Shown one piece after another: positions 26,477 through 34,938 of a stretch of 64,000 bases of DNA. The translations under genes were made by a program, and so were the position numbers. The notes under the pieces were generated by a model. That model was not told the DNA's origin and made no database searches. It saw only the letters and a program-made list of their open reading frames with translations. Every line of letters starts with the position of its first letter. Positions within the stretch are counted from its first letter, which is position 1. The stretch comes from Paenibacillus sp. TCA20 (GTDB lineage Bacteria; Bacillota; Bacilli; Paenibacillales; Paenibacillaceae). Where the stretch lies: NCBI RefSeq assembly GCF_000732325.1, contig NZ_BBIW01000002.1:434007-498006 (forward strand), read 5' to 3'.

Positions 26477-27283
26477 ATGACAACCATTGAGAAGCAATTG
26501 GGTGCTTCCCCTCGGAATCATCGATATATTTTGACGGTTACCATTATTGTACTGATTCTGTTCATCTGGTCACTAGACACTGTAAGCTTCGAGGACGTGA
26601 ATCAAAAAGGAATTTCGATTGCATTAAATATATTAACAGGTATTGTGACTCCCGATCTCGAACTGCTGTTCAGTCTAACCGAGCAAGGAGTGCTCTACCT
26701 GCTGCTTCAAACGACAGCCATCGCCATACTGGGAACACTTGTCGGTGCCGTGCTGTCTGTTCCGCTCTCTTTTCTAGCAGCATCCAATATCGTACCAAAG
26801 CCTATCGCTTGGCTGACAAGGCTGCTGCTCATCATGATTCGAACGATTCCCGCACTTGTATATGGGCTCATGTTCATTGGGGTAACGGGACCCGGACCGT
26901 TTGCAGGCGTACTGACCATCGGACTAACCTCTATCGGCATGCTGTCCAAATTGTATGTTGACTCCATTGAAGAATTGGACAAGCAGGTACTGGAATCGAT
27001 GACCTCTCTTGGCTGCAATACATTTGAGAAGATCCGATACGGTATCATCCCGCAGCTCTTTTCGCTGTTTATGTCGGTGACAATCTACCGTTTCGACATG
27101 AATATGCGTGAAGCCTCGATCCTGGGACTCGTTGGCGCAGGAGGAATCGGTGCCCCTCTCATCTTTGCGATGAATAGCTACCGCTGGAACCAAGTCGGCT
27201 CCATTCTGATTGGCTTAGTGATTTTTATCCTTCTCATCGAATGGATGTCCAATAGACTTCGCTCCAAGCTCGTTAATGGCTAA
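26477..27283 (+). CDS. phnE: Phosphonate ABC transporter permease, second copy
   Basis: A 268-residue PhnE paralogue. ESMTSLGCNTFEKIRYGIIPQ is its EAA loop and GLVGAGGIGAPL its C-terminal signature. It is clearly related to, but divergent from, the preceding permease. Paired phnE genes are common in Gram-positive importers of this family. The gene ends the operon; no C-P lyase or phosphonatase genes are adjacent. Confidence 0.92.
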   Translation: MTTIEKQLGASPRNHRYILTVTIIVLILFIWSLDTVSFEDVNQKGISIALNILTGIVTPDLELLFSLTEQGVLYLLLQTTAIAILGTLVGAVLSVPLSFLAASNIVPKPIAWLTRLLLIMIRTIPALVYGLMFIGVTGPGPFAGVLTIGLTSIGMLSKLYVDSIEELDKQVLESMTSLGCNTFEKIRYGIIPQLFSLFMSVTIYRFDMNMREASILGLVGAGGIGAPLIFAMNSYRWNQVGSILIGLVIFILLIEWMSNRLRSKLVNG

Positions 27284-27368
27284 TCTTTTGAATCAAATAT
27301 ACCCTTAAGTTAATCAGCTAAAGGTATTATGAAATTTGTTCTTTTATATCTAATAAATCATTGCAAGC

Positions 27369-27399
27369 CAAAAACCTCCGAATGCATTCGGAGGTTTTA
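27369..27399. terminator. Bidirectional terminator between phnE and the nucleotidase gene
   Basis: AAAACCTCCGAAT folds on ATTCGGAGGTTTT as an almost loopless perfect palindrome with A and T flanks, placed between two convergent genes. Confidence 0.92.
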
Positions 27400-27433
27400 T
27401 TTACGATGTTCTGAGCGGGAGAGTACAGCTGGT

Positions 27434-29020
27434 TTAGTAGATCACTCTCCAATTGTTATTGCAGGAAGCATGTATGGTTTCTCGCTTCATGATATAGTCT
27501 GCCAAAATTTCCGTCATATCTGTCGGGATCTCCCGTACGACAGGCTTGTTCACCAGCATGGAGAAGTTCCCTCCCCCTCCTGCCCGATAGCTGTTCATGA
27601 CCACTTCATATTCAGCGTCATCCGCTAATGAAGAGCCTTTGAATAACAGCTTCGTGACTCGGCTTCCTTCAGGTCTGGAAATGTCCAATTCATATTCGAT
27701 TCCTTCCCACATGTCATAATTAAAATGCTGCGGCTTCGGCAGAAGATAGCTATCCGAAGTTCTAAGACCTGTTCCATTCGCATCCAGACTGAAATAACAA
27801 GCATTCTGCTCTAGTGCCGCCCGGATATCGCTGCCGGTCAGAAGCAGCACTTTGAGTGTATTCGGATAAATATAATTAGAGACGACATCTCTCATCGTAA
27901 TGTGCTCGGTGAACCCTCTCGCTTCATTGGTAAATATTGCGGCACAGGAGATGGGTGCCCCTGTTGACTCCATTTGTACCCGATTAACGAACTCCGTAAA
28001 AGCATGATCTCTCTGTCTTGCAGCCATGGGATCTGTAATCGACATATCCCCTTCGACTCTGCCAATCGGCTGATCCAGCCATGCTTGAGTTCTTCGTTCA
28101 CCTTCGGCAAAGATCTCCAGTATTTCTGGATCTGCCTGTGCATCCTCTGCATGCAGGAGTATGGCATTCCTGTCACGGATTACCCACCCACCTTCAGGCT
28201 TGCGGCTAAACATCAGCTGCACCTTCGATATCGCCTGTCCTGAAGAGCCAGGCTGCACATAGACCACTCCGTTCAGCTCTCCCGCGAGCAGACGATGCTG
28301 ATGACCTGTGAGCAGCACATCAACACCTTCAAGCCGCATGCACATCTCATAACCCTGATTCTCTCCTGTCAGAGGCTCGGTGGCATCTCCTGTATGAGGA
28401 TCACGTTCAAACCCGCCGTGATAGCTTACAACGATGGCATCCGGCTTCTCCATCTCTCGAATGTGAGTTACCCAGCGCTGCGCCGAGGCAAGGGCATCCT
28501 CGAATGCCAGGCCTTGAATGTTCGAGGGTTCCTCCCAGTTCGGAATATAGTGCGTCGTGACACCCAGAACAGCAACTCGAATGCCCTCCTGCATCTCAAA
28601 TAGACGATAAGGCTGTCCAAACGCCGGCCGGCCATCCGTCTCATTCACAATATTAGCCGACAGATAAGGGCACTTCGTATCCTCCATCGTGCGCTGTAGC
28701 AGCTCCATCCCGTAGTTAAACTCATGATTGCCAATTATCGCTGCATCGTATTCCAGTGTATTTAACACAGTCGCTGCAGGATGAACACCCTTCCTATCGT
28801 ACTTGGCGTAATGATACATGAAGGGAGTCCCCTGCAATAGATCTCCATTGTCCAGCAGCAGTAGAGACGGATCCTCCATCCTTTCTTTACGAATGAGCTC
28901 TGACAGTTTGGCATAGCCGAGCGGCTTATCCCCTGGTCCCCGGTAATCTGTTGGATAGATATGGCCATGTACATCACTTGTCTGGAGCAGTGTAATCGTT
29001 ACTGTATTTGTTGAATTCAT
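27434..29020 (-). CDS. Bifunctional metallophosphatase/5'-nucleotidase
   Basis: A two-domain 528-residue enzyme of the UshA/5'-nucleotidase family, which hydrolyses nucleotides or 2',3'-cyclic nucleotides. The N-terminal calcineurin-like domain shows Asp16-x-His18 (DVHGH), DNGD, GNHEFNYG and GHQH, the two-metal ligands. The C-terminal 5'-nucleotidase domain (about 330-500) carries NEARGFTEH, YIYPNTL and NSYRAGGGG. There is no signal peptide, so like B. subtilis YunD it is probably cytoplasmic. Facing the phosphonate importer suggests a shared theme of phosphorus salvage; co-regulation is not shown. Confidence 0.9.
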   Translation of the reverse strand: MNSTNTVTITLLQTSDVHGHIYPTDYRGPGDKPLGYAKLSELIRKERMEDPSLLLLDNGDLLQGTPFMYHYAKYDRKGVHPAATVLNTLEYDAAIIGNHEFNYGMELLQRTMEDTKCPYLSANIVNETDGRPAFGQPYRLFEMQEGIRVAVLGVTTHYIPNWEEPSNIQGLAFEDALASAQRWVTHIREMEKPDAIVVSYHGGFERDPHTGDATEPLTGENQGYEMCMRLEGVDVLLTGHQHRLLAGELNGVVYVQPGSSGQAISKVQLMFSRKPEGGWVIRDRNAILLHAEDAQADPEILEIFAEGERRTQAWLDQPIGRVEGDMSITDPMAARQRDHAFTEFVNRVQMESTGAPISCAAIFTNEARGFTEHITMRDVVSNYIYPNTLKVLLLTGSDIRAALEQNACYFSLDANGTGLRTSDSYLLPKPQHFNYDMWEGIEYELDISRPEGSRVTKLLFKGSSLADDAEYEVVMNSYRAGGGGNFSMLVNKPVVREIPTDMTEILADYIMKRETIHASCNNNWRVIY

Positions 29021-29145
29021 TATTTTATGTATCCTCCCATGCTCTAACTGCGGTATACTCCCATCCTATTGTAAAAGAAAAGCAACAACGCATCGTAAAG
29101 GTTTGTTTATTTAAAGTTAATTATCCGTTTACAATGGTCCTGTGT

Positions 29146-29193
29146 ATGCAGTCAAAAGAACCACCTTCCCTCATTACAGGAAAAGATGGTCCT
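29146..29193 (-). terminator. Possible terminator of the GNAT gene
   Basis: On the minus strand a GGACCATC...CC arm pairs imperfectly, with several G-T pairs, with GGGAAGGTGGTTC and is followed by TTTT. Confidence 0.45.
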
Positions 29194-29202
29194 CACAATG
29201 TG

Positions 29203-29335
29203 CTATCTACTTGGTTTAAACAGAATCAAATCAGCCTTTTGCTCCGATTCTTTTTGTGATTCAACAATATTCGTCTCAATCAGACCTGGACATACCGCAT
29301 TGACCCAAATCACCAAATTATTGTGGGCTGAACCC
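29203..29335 (-). pseudogene. Remnant of a short-chain dehydrogenase gene
   Basis: Between the nucleotidase and acetyltransferase genes a minus-strand frame reads VNAVCPGLIETNIVE followed by a short tail and stop. This matches the segment after the catalytic YxxxK in SDRs (normally IRVNAVCPGxIxT). Nothing encoding the cofactor-binding or catalytic part is present, so it is a decayed fragment. Confidence 0.5.
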
Positions 29336-29339
29336 AGGT

Positions 29340-29822
29340 TCAAGTCACGAAATGCTGGCTTGGATTCCCCGACTCGGGGTGGAATCGCTCACGGAACTGG
29401 CCGTCCGTATACGTACCGATCACCTTCCGCCAGAAGGCCTGGGCAGCGACATTCGTACGAACCTGTGACACCTTCCATTCCCCGGGGAAACGGCGGAACA
29501 GCTCCTGAGCTGCCCAGGTGCCAACCCCGCTGCGACGATATTTCTGCATCACAAAAAACTCCGTCATATAGTAATCGCCCTCACGGCGTTCGGACAATCG
29601 TTCAACTAACGCGAATCCGGCAGGCACTTGTCCGCTTCGAATAAGAAAGGGGAACTTGTCCGAACGGATAAAATACTCATTCAAGTTCGGATATTCGGGG
29701 AAGACTCCATCACTGTTCACATCAATATCTAAATACTTGGTAAAATCATATAAATAGAATTGCATCAAATGCCTTATAACCTGGCTCTCTTCCCTGGATA
29801 CAATAGTGAGGCTTAATTCCAT
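29340..29822 (-). CDS. GNAT-family N-acetyltransferase
   Basis: A 160-residue acetyl-CoA dependent acetyltransferase. The conserved acetyl-CoA loop is FFVMQKYRRSGVGTWAAQELF (split motif A: Y-RR-x-G-x-G), followed by VRTNVAAQAFWRKV as motif B. The N-terminal segment has YLYDFTKYLDIDV, seen in a subgroup of predicted acetyltransferases in Firmicutes. Acceptor unknown. Confidence 0.85.
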   Translation of the reverse strand: MELSLTIVSREESQVIRHLMQFYLYDFTKYLDIDVNSDGVFPEYPNLNEYFIRSDKFPFLIRSGQVPAGFALVERLSERREGDYYMTEFFVMQKYRRSGVGTWAAQELFRRFPGEWKVSQVRTNVAAQAFWRKVIGTYTDGQFRERFHPESGNPSQHFVT

Positions 29823-30041
29823 TTTATATCACCCCGCGCTTGTCTTTTTTATATACTCTACGTCTATTAAACACGATTACACCGAATCCATTCTACTAAA
29901 CTATAAAACTTTCGTTTCAGACCTTCAAGCGTACTGTCTGATCCTCTTCCTTCTTCTTGGCGGAATGCTTTTTCCTTTGAAAAATCAATGTGGTAAAATA
30001 AGGTCAATCCATAAATCTAATAAACCGGGGGTTACATTGCT

Positions 30042-31124
30042 ATGCATATACAAAAAGAAACCGACCGCAAAAAGCTAGATGAACGTGTTGTAACCATGCC
30101 CTGGTTCGTTCAGCAATTCATTGACTACAAACTGCCGGACCTGTCACCCTCTACTCTGCTGGAGTATGTCAGGGATTACGATACATTTTTTACCTGGCTT
30201 CGTGCAGAGGGATTATCTGCGGCGGAGAAGAACTCAGATGTCACCTTGAAGGATCTGGAAGTACTCCGTATGGACAGCATCACAGGCTATCGGATCTACT
30301 TAACGACGAAGAGAGAAGGCGCAAATTCACGTATCACAATATCCCGCAAGCTGTCCTCTCTCCGCTCACTCTTTCATTATCTCAGCCAGATTGCAGAGGA
30401 CGAGGAGTTTTACCCGCTCCTGAAGCGTAATATTATGGCCAAAATCGAGATCAAGCGCGTTCATAAGCCCAAGGATACAGCGGCCAAGCTCAAAGGTAAA
30501 ATACTAGAGGAGGATGAGCTGCTTGAATTTATCGGCTACATATTAGAGGGCTATGCGAAGGATGTCGAGAAGAACAAGCAAGCTCTGTACTCCCATGAAC
30601 AGAATAAGGAAAGAGATGCTTGCATCGCCAGTCTCATTCTCAATTCAGGCCTGCGGGTATCCGAAGTCGTGAATCTAAACGTCGATGATCTTGATCTTAA
30701 TAACAAGGTGCTCTATGTATACCGTAAGGGCAACAACGATGAAACCTTCAAGAATCCAGTCTATTTCCGAGAGCAGGCAAAAGACGATCTTCTCACTTAT
30801 ATGCAGCTGCGGACACTTCGCTACCATACACCCAAAAGAGAAAAAGCACTCTTCGTCACGGTCCCCAATGGTCAAAAAGATGGGAAACGCATGACAAAGC
30901 GTGCCATTCAAGCGATGATTATCAAGTATGCCAAACGTTTCGGGAAGCCTTATCTCACGGTTCATAAGCTTCGGCATTCCTTTGCAACCGACTATTATTT
31001 ACAAAATGATATCTATAAGACCAAGGAGCAGCTGGGTCATGCCTCTACAGAAACAACAGAGGTCTATGCACATCTAACCGATAAAACGATGTCCGAAGCT
31101 ATTGAACGCCGCACCGAATCATAA
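30042..31124 (+). CDS. xerS: Tyrosine recombinase XerS
   Basis: A tyrosine site-specific recombinase that resolves chromosome dimers; in streptococci XerS acts alone at a difSL site. The 360-residue length and the sequence match Bacillales proteins annotated XerS. The N-terminal core-binding domain covers about 18-125. The catalytic set is complete: Arg205 in NSGLRVSE, Lys229, His308 and Arg311 in VHKLRHSFA, His333 in LGHAS, and nucleophile Tyr342. No phage or integron genes are near, supporting a housekeeping role. Its 3' end overlaps the convergent mobB gene by 26 bases. Confidence 0.9.
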   Translation: MHIQKETDRKKLDERVVTMPWFVQQFIDYKLPDLSPSTLLEYVRDYDTFFTWLRAEGLSAAEKNSDVTLKDLEVLRMDSITGYRIYLTTKREGANSRITISRKLSSLRSLFHYLSQIAEDEEFYPLLKRNIMAKIEIKRVHKPKDTAAKLKGKILEEDELLEFIGYILEGYAKDVEKNKQALYSHEQNKERDACIASLILNSGLRVSEVVNLNVDDLDLNNKVLYVYRKGNNDETFKNPVYFREQAKDDLLTYMQLRTLRYHTPKREKALFVTVPNGQKDGKRMTKRAIQAMIIKYAKRFGKPYLTVHKLRHSFATDYYLQNDIYKTKEQLGHASTETTEVYAHLTDKTMSEAIERRTES

Positions 31125-31626
31125 AATTTGCAATGCTCGTGACTTGATCACGATTGTAACAGGCTGCCGATTCAGGCAGCTGTTCTTTATTCAGCCATTC
31201 TAAATCGACAGCAATAACTGCCCTCACCTGTTCTAGCTGAAGTAAAGCAAGATCCTCCTGTTCTCGCACCATGAGCAGCTTAGGATAGGATGCTTTCTTA
31301 AACCCCTCCACCAGAATGTAATCATAGGCAGAGAATCGCTTGATGATATCCTCAAGAGATGCACTCCGTTTCTCGATGACCGCATGTCTGGTATCAGAAA
31401 TAACTGCAACGGCTTCAGCACCAGCTTCACTATATTTACCACTGTCGGTATTCGGATGATCCATATCAAAATGGTCATGCCCGTCATGCTTAATGACAGC
31501 CGCTTTATACCCTCGTTCTCTCAGCTCTTGCACCAATCTTGTAATCAGTGTCGTTTTTCCCGCATTCTTATATCCGATGACTTGCCAAATCCTCGATTGA
31601 ACACGGTGTGTATCGTCAGAATTCAT
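31099..31626 (-). CDS. mobB: Molybdopterin-guanine dinucleotide biosynthesis protein MobB
   Basis: A P-loop GTP-binding protein that assists MobA in making the molybdenum-guanine dinucleotide cofactor. The Walker A motif GYKNAGKTT is at 18-26, followed by KAAVIKHDGHDHFDMDHPNTDS, a segment typical of MobB that is split only by variable residues, and by the Walker-B-like DYILVEGFKK. It has 175 residues and lies 16 bases after moeA on the same strand. Its 3' end overlaps xerS. Confidence 0.93.
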   Translation of the reverse strand: MNSDDTHRVQSRIWQVIGYKNAGKTTLITRLVQELRERGYKAAVIKHDGHDHFDMDHPNTDSGKYSEAGAEAVAVISDTRHAVIEKRSASLEDIIKRFSAYDYILVEGFKKASYPKLLMVREQEDLALLQLEQVRAVIAVDLEWLNKEQLPESAACYNRDQVTSIANFMIRCGVQ

Positions 31627-31642
31627 CCTGCTCCCCCTTCAT

Positions 31643-32917
31643 CTAGCATCCGGCTGCCGTGTTCAGCTTAAGCAGCTCTACGGGATCCCCTGCCTTAAGA
31701 CCTTTGGATTCTGGACGAACTATAATGAGACAATCACTATCCTTAATCGTGACCATCACACTCGACTCGTCCACTTTTGCTGCAGATGCATATACTTTTC
31801 CGTCCTTAATGCTTAATTTGCCCCGAACATAACGAGTGAAGTTGTTTACCTTGGCGTAATCCTCTCCTAAGGTTGCGGTCCACTTCTCCAAATAAGGCGA
31901 ATCTGAAGCCTGCATCATTCGAAGAGTCGGTCTGACGAACAACTCAAACCCGACATAACATGCGCCTGGATTACCCGACAGGGCGAACAGTAATTTACCC
32001 TGTACGACAGCAGCCGTGGTCACACTGCCAGGCCGCATCATGACCTTGTTAAATAGCATTTCTACATCATCCTGCCGAACAAGATCGCCCATAATATCAT
32101 AGTCCCCGACGGAGACCCCGCCAGTCGTTATAATTACATCATACTTCTGGACCACTTCCTCCAGCATACGCCGTGCAAGTTCAATATCATCCACAATGGA
32201 GCCGAGCAGATGCGGCTCACCGCCGGCCTGCTTCACTTGAGATAAGAGCATGTAGCTGTTGCTGTTCCTAATTTTGCCGGGCTGCAGTTCTTCATCTACA
32301 CGAAGCAGCTCTGTTCCTGTTGCGAAGACAGCGACCTGCGGCTTACGATATACCGGCACCTCGTGGAATCCGAAGGTGGCGAGGACCGATATTTCTCCTG
32401 CAGACAGCAGCGTCCCCTTTTTGATCAGCAGGTCACCTTCTGAGATCTCTAATCCAATGGGGGTAACATTAGTGCCTGATGTGACAGAACGTTTGAAGCC
32501 GACAGACGCGGCTTCAGCTTCACTTCGGACCTCGGCAGCCTCGATCATAACCACTGCATCGGCTCCATCCGGCACTTGTGCTCCTGTCATAATTCTGGCC
32601 GCTGTTCCAGATTGAATAACTTTATCTGACGCATATCCACACGGAATTTCATCTATGACTTGAAGCCATATTTGATTCGTACTGGAAGCCTCATGAAGAT
32701 CGCTGCTCTTCACAGCATATCCATCCATCCCTGATCTCCGAAAATAAGGGTAGGGGTGCGGTGCGTGAATATCTCGACTAATCGTATGGCCATGCACCTC
32801 ATCAATGCTTACGAGCTCCGTGTCCATCTCTTGTATATACTTCGTTAACATCTGCTGAGCAGCCTCGACTTGTATCGCTTTACGATTAAATTTTGGATCA
32901 GTTGATAGATTTACCAT
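31643..32917 (-). CDS. moeA: Molybdopterin molybdotransferase MoeA
   Basis: Inserts molybdate into adenylylated molybdopterin to form the molybdenum cofactor. The ATG at 32917 is chosen because AAGGAG lies seven bases upstream and gives a normal 424-residue protein; a longer frame to 33013 exists. The domains are recognised by PYFRRSGMDGYAV, MTGAQVPDGADAVV, ATGTELL, TTGGVSVGDYD and ALSGNPGACYVGFE. It forms a two-gene unit with mobB. No moaA, moaC, moaE or molybdoenzyme gene is in the window. Confidence 0.94.
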   Translation of the reverse strand: MVNLSTDPKFNRKAIQVEAAQQMLTKYIQEMDTELVSIDEVHGHTISRDIHAPHPYPYFRRSGMDGYAVKSSDLHEASSTNQIWLQVIDEIPCGYASDKVIQSGTAARIMTGAQVPDGADAVVMIEAAEVRSEAEAASVGFKRSVTSGTNVTPIGLEISEGDLLIKKGTLLSAGEISVLATFGFHEVPVYRKPQVAVFATGTELLRVDEELQPGKIRNSNSYMLLSQVKQAGGEPHLLGSIVDDIELARRMLEEVVQKYDVIITTGGVSVGDYDIMGDLVRQDDVEMLFNKVMMRPGSVTTAAVVQGKLLFALSGNPGACYVGFELFVRPTLRMMQASDSPYLEKWTATLGEDYAKVNNFTRYVRGKLSIKDGKVYASAAKVDESSVMVTIKDSDCLIIVRPESKGLKAGDPVELLKLNTAAGC

Positions 32918-33011
32918 CTTATACTCCTTATGTTTATCATCTTTTTCCAAAGTGTAGCGGCTTCTTACGATCCCTGCAAGGTCTTCATAGTCCAATTCCT
33001 CAATTCTGTTC

Positions 33012-33059
33012 AAAAAAAAGAGCTGAGTCTAAAGATTAAATCTACTTTAGATCCAGCTC
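33012..33059 (-). terminator. Terminator of the pspA operon
   Basis: Arms 33045-33059 and 33020-33034 pair over 15 positions with two mismatches; the minus-strand side ends in eight T. It separates the DUF4247 gene from moeA. Confidence 0.88.
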
Positions 33060-33095
33060 CGTTCTTATTTGTTTGTCTTCCCTGTTTACCTTTAC

Positions 33096-33851
33096 TTACC
33101 TTCGCCTTGTAATACGTCCTGAACCCATTTTCGTTTTGGGCCGGCTGCTCTTCTTCGGAGATGAGAATATACTTGATCCACTGCTCTTTCCTCGTTCAAT
33201 CTTACCTTTGCTGGAAGAAGAGGACGATGAGGAGCCTCGTTCGAGCACGCTGTTTCCTGAGGTTGACTTGCTTGTATCTCCTGAATCTCCCAGCCCTCTC
33301 CTAATAATGGATCCACTCTTGTTCGTCGTTAGCGGAGGTGCCATCGACTTATCGTTATCCGTAGGCGTCCGATACGTTCCTTGGGATGGTTTATAAGTCT
33401 TCTGGGTCGTATAACCCCGATATTTCCCTGCGCCTTTTAACGAATCAAACATACTGTCGAGAATCGATGCCGTTATATAACCCTGGAGAAAAGAAGAGCT
33501 GTAGTTCTGTCTGACATATTCTTGCGAGTCCACTTCAATGAGCGTATCTTCCGGTGTTTCTGGGTCTTGCTGCAGATGATATAACTCATCAGGATATACA
33601 AGGAACATTCGCTCTGTATCCTGTGGAGATACTTCTTCCGGTGATCTCTCTTCCATCAGCTCACTCGCAACTTCAGGTACGGTCATACCAGCGGCACGAT
33701 ATACATAGGAAGTTGAATTGCCGCTGCCATTCACAGATTCGAGCGGGTAGTTCTCTTTGACCGCAGACGCTGTTCCACATCCACTAAGTACTGAGACGAA
33801 TAAACTGAGGACAAGTACAATTTTGATCATGTAAAAAAAACGCTTGTTCAT
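33096..33851 (-). CDS. DUF4247 lipoprotein, last gene of the pspA operon
   Basis: A 251-residue lipoprotein. The signal peptide ends in the lipobox VLSGC (Cys near residue 25). A conserved domain of about 100 residues (PEVASELM, ERMFLVYPDELYHLQQDPETP, VRQNYSSSFLQGY) matches what I recall of DUF4247. The C-terminal 80 residues are low-complexity Ser/Lys/Arg and end in a basic tail, which could bind phospholipid or teichoic acid. It starts 12 bases after the DUF4178 gene. Function unknown; position suggests an outer-leaflet component of a membrane-stress system. Confidence 0.8.
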   Translation of the reverse strand: MNKRFFYMIKIVLVLSLFVSVLSGCGTASAVKENYPLESVNGSGNSTSYVYRAAGMTVPEVASELMEERSPEEVSPQDTERMFLVYPDELYHLQQDPETPEDTLIEVDSQEYVRQNYSSSFLQGYITASILDSMFDSLKGAGKYRGYTTQKTYKPSQGTYRTPTDNDKSMAPPLTTNKSGSIIRRGLGDSGDTSKSTSGNSVLERGSSSSSSSSKGKIERGKSSGSSIFSSPKKSSRPKTKMGSGRITRRR

Positions 33852-33863
33852 GGTTAACCTCTC

Positions 33864-34370
33864 CTAGGTTGCCCGAATAACTTTAACATCTGCTGGAATG
33901 ATGTGCTCTCCCTCGTACAGCATAAAACGTCCATTTTGCCATTCAATCCTGAGCAGGTGATTGTCATCAGACTGATACTGCCAGACATGCTGCTCTCCGC
34001 TTTGGGAGAAAGGAGTTCTTCCTGTTGTCAGCACATGCCCTGCGTATTGTTCTTCCATATGATAATCTCGGTCATCAAGCTCTATTGTTGTCGGTACTTC
34101 ATCCGGGCTGTCGAGTCGTCCATCAATCGGCTGGTACAATCCGTAGGTGAGTCGTTCCCTCTCTTCTATATGCAGGTAAGCAAGCTGATTGCCGTCTTGA
34201 AGCGTAAGCACGACTGCATTGCGTCCACGATTCTGCACTCTTCCGACGACCTCGTAAGTGATCAGTGATACCTCGCATATATCTCCAGGAGCCAGCTGCA
34301 GCATACTCTTCTCTTGCGGCTCCGGCTTTGGCTTCGACAGCAGATTCGTTACTCTTTTCCATATACTCAT
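33864..34370 (-). CDS. DUF4178 protein of the pspA operon
   Basis: A soluble cytoplasmic protein of 168 residues. The domain begins with LAPGDICEVSLITYEVVGRV and ends with LRIEWQNGRFMLYEG, as in DUF4178 proteins. The segment YLHIEERERLTYGLYQPID lies between. Function unknown. It lies between DUF350 and DUF4247 genes with short gaps (35 and 12 bases). In other bacteria DUF4178, DUF350 and PspA-like genes recur together, which I state from memory. Confidence 0.82.
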   Translation of the reverse strand: MSIWKRVTNLLSKPKPEPQEKSMLQLAPGDICEVSLITYEVVGRVQNRGRNAVVLTLQDGNQLAYLHIEERERLTYGLYQPIDGRLDSPDEVPTTIELDDRDYHMEEQYAGHVLTTGRTPFSQSGEQHVWQYQSDDNHLLRIEWQNGRFMLYEGEHIIPADVKVIRAT

Positions 34371-34405
34371 TATCTATCAATCCCCTATTTCTTACTCGAT
34401 CCTCA

Positions 34406-34810
34406 TTATAGTGAAGCCGAAATGATCAATGCCCCAACCACATGCAGTGTTCCGGAGAACAACCCATATCCAATCTTGCCCTGCTGCATGCCTCCATCAA
34501 TATCAAAGGCAGCGAACCTGCGAATGATGAAATGGACGACAGCTTCGATCACAAGCAGAATGATAAAAGAAATAACGGAGACGATTAATGCGTCTCCTAA
34601 ATGATACGATACAGATATCGAAGAAGACAAAATGTAGCCCTGTGCGAACAGCTTCATAATAAGTCTTGTTGTTACCGCCATATTGCCTGCCTTCACTTCT
34701 GCAAAATCCTTATACTTCGTAAACAGCGAATCGATATACATCAGTATAAATAGCAATACAGCTCCCGATCCTGTCCATACCAGCATGCGTAAAATATCCA
34801 TAAATTCCAT
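34406..34810 (-). CDS. DUF350 membrane protein of the pspA operon
   Basis: A 134-residue integral membrane protein with about four spans: residues 7-25, 55-75, 77-97 and 115-132. The pattern resembles the DUF350 (YjfL-like) family, which in Escherichia coli sits next to the PspA-like yjfJ. Function unknown, possibly sensing or stabilising the membrane. It starts about 130 bases after pspA, beyond a terminator-like hairpin. Confidence 0.82.
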   Translation of the reverse strand: MEFMDILRMLVWTGSGAVLLFILMYIDSLFTKYKDFAEVKAGNMAVTTRLIMKLFAQGYILSSSISVSYHLGDALIVSVISFIILLVIEAVVHFIIRRFAAFDIDGGMQQGKIGYGLFSGTLHVVGALIISASL

Positions 34811-34850
34811 CTTGGCCTACATCCCCCACTGTTCAAGATAACTCCTCATG

Positions 34851-34886
34851 AAAAACGAAGGAGAAACTTTAAAGGTCTCTCCCTCG
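34851..34886 (-). terminator. Partial terminator between pspA and the DUF350 gene
   Basis: CGAGGGAGAGA pairs with TTTCTCCTTCG (34876-34886 with 34856-34866; two G-T pairs), followed by TTTTT on the minus strand. It would make pspA more abundant than the genes after it. Confidence 0.65.
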
Positions 34887-34938
34887 CTTATATATGTGCT
34901 GATCCTGTTATCCATTCATAGATTGATCAACATTACGC

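Noticed and set aside
30042-31124. XerS as a sign of a prophage or integrative element
   Set aside because: No phage, conjugation or attachment-site features nearby, and the sequence fits the housekeeping XerS group.
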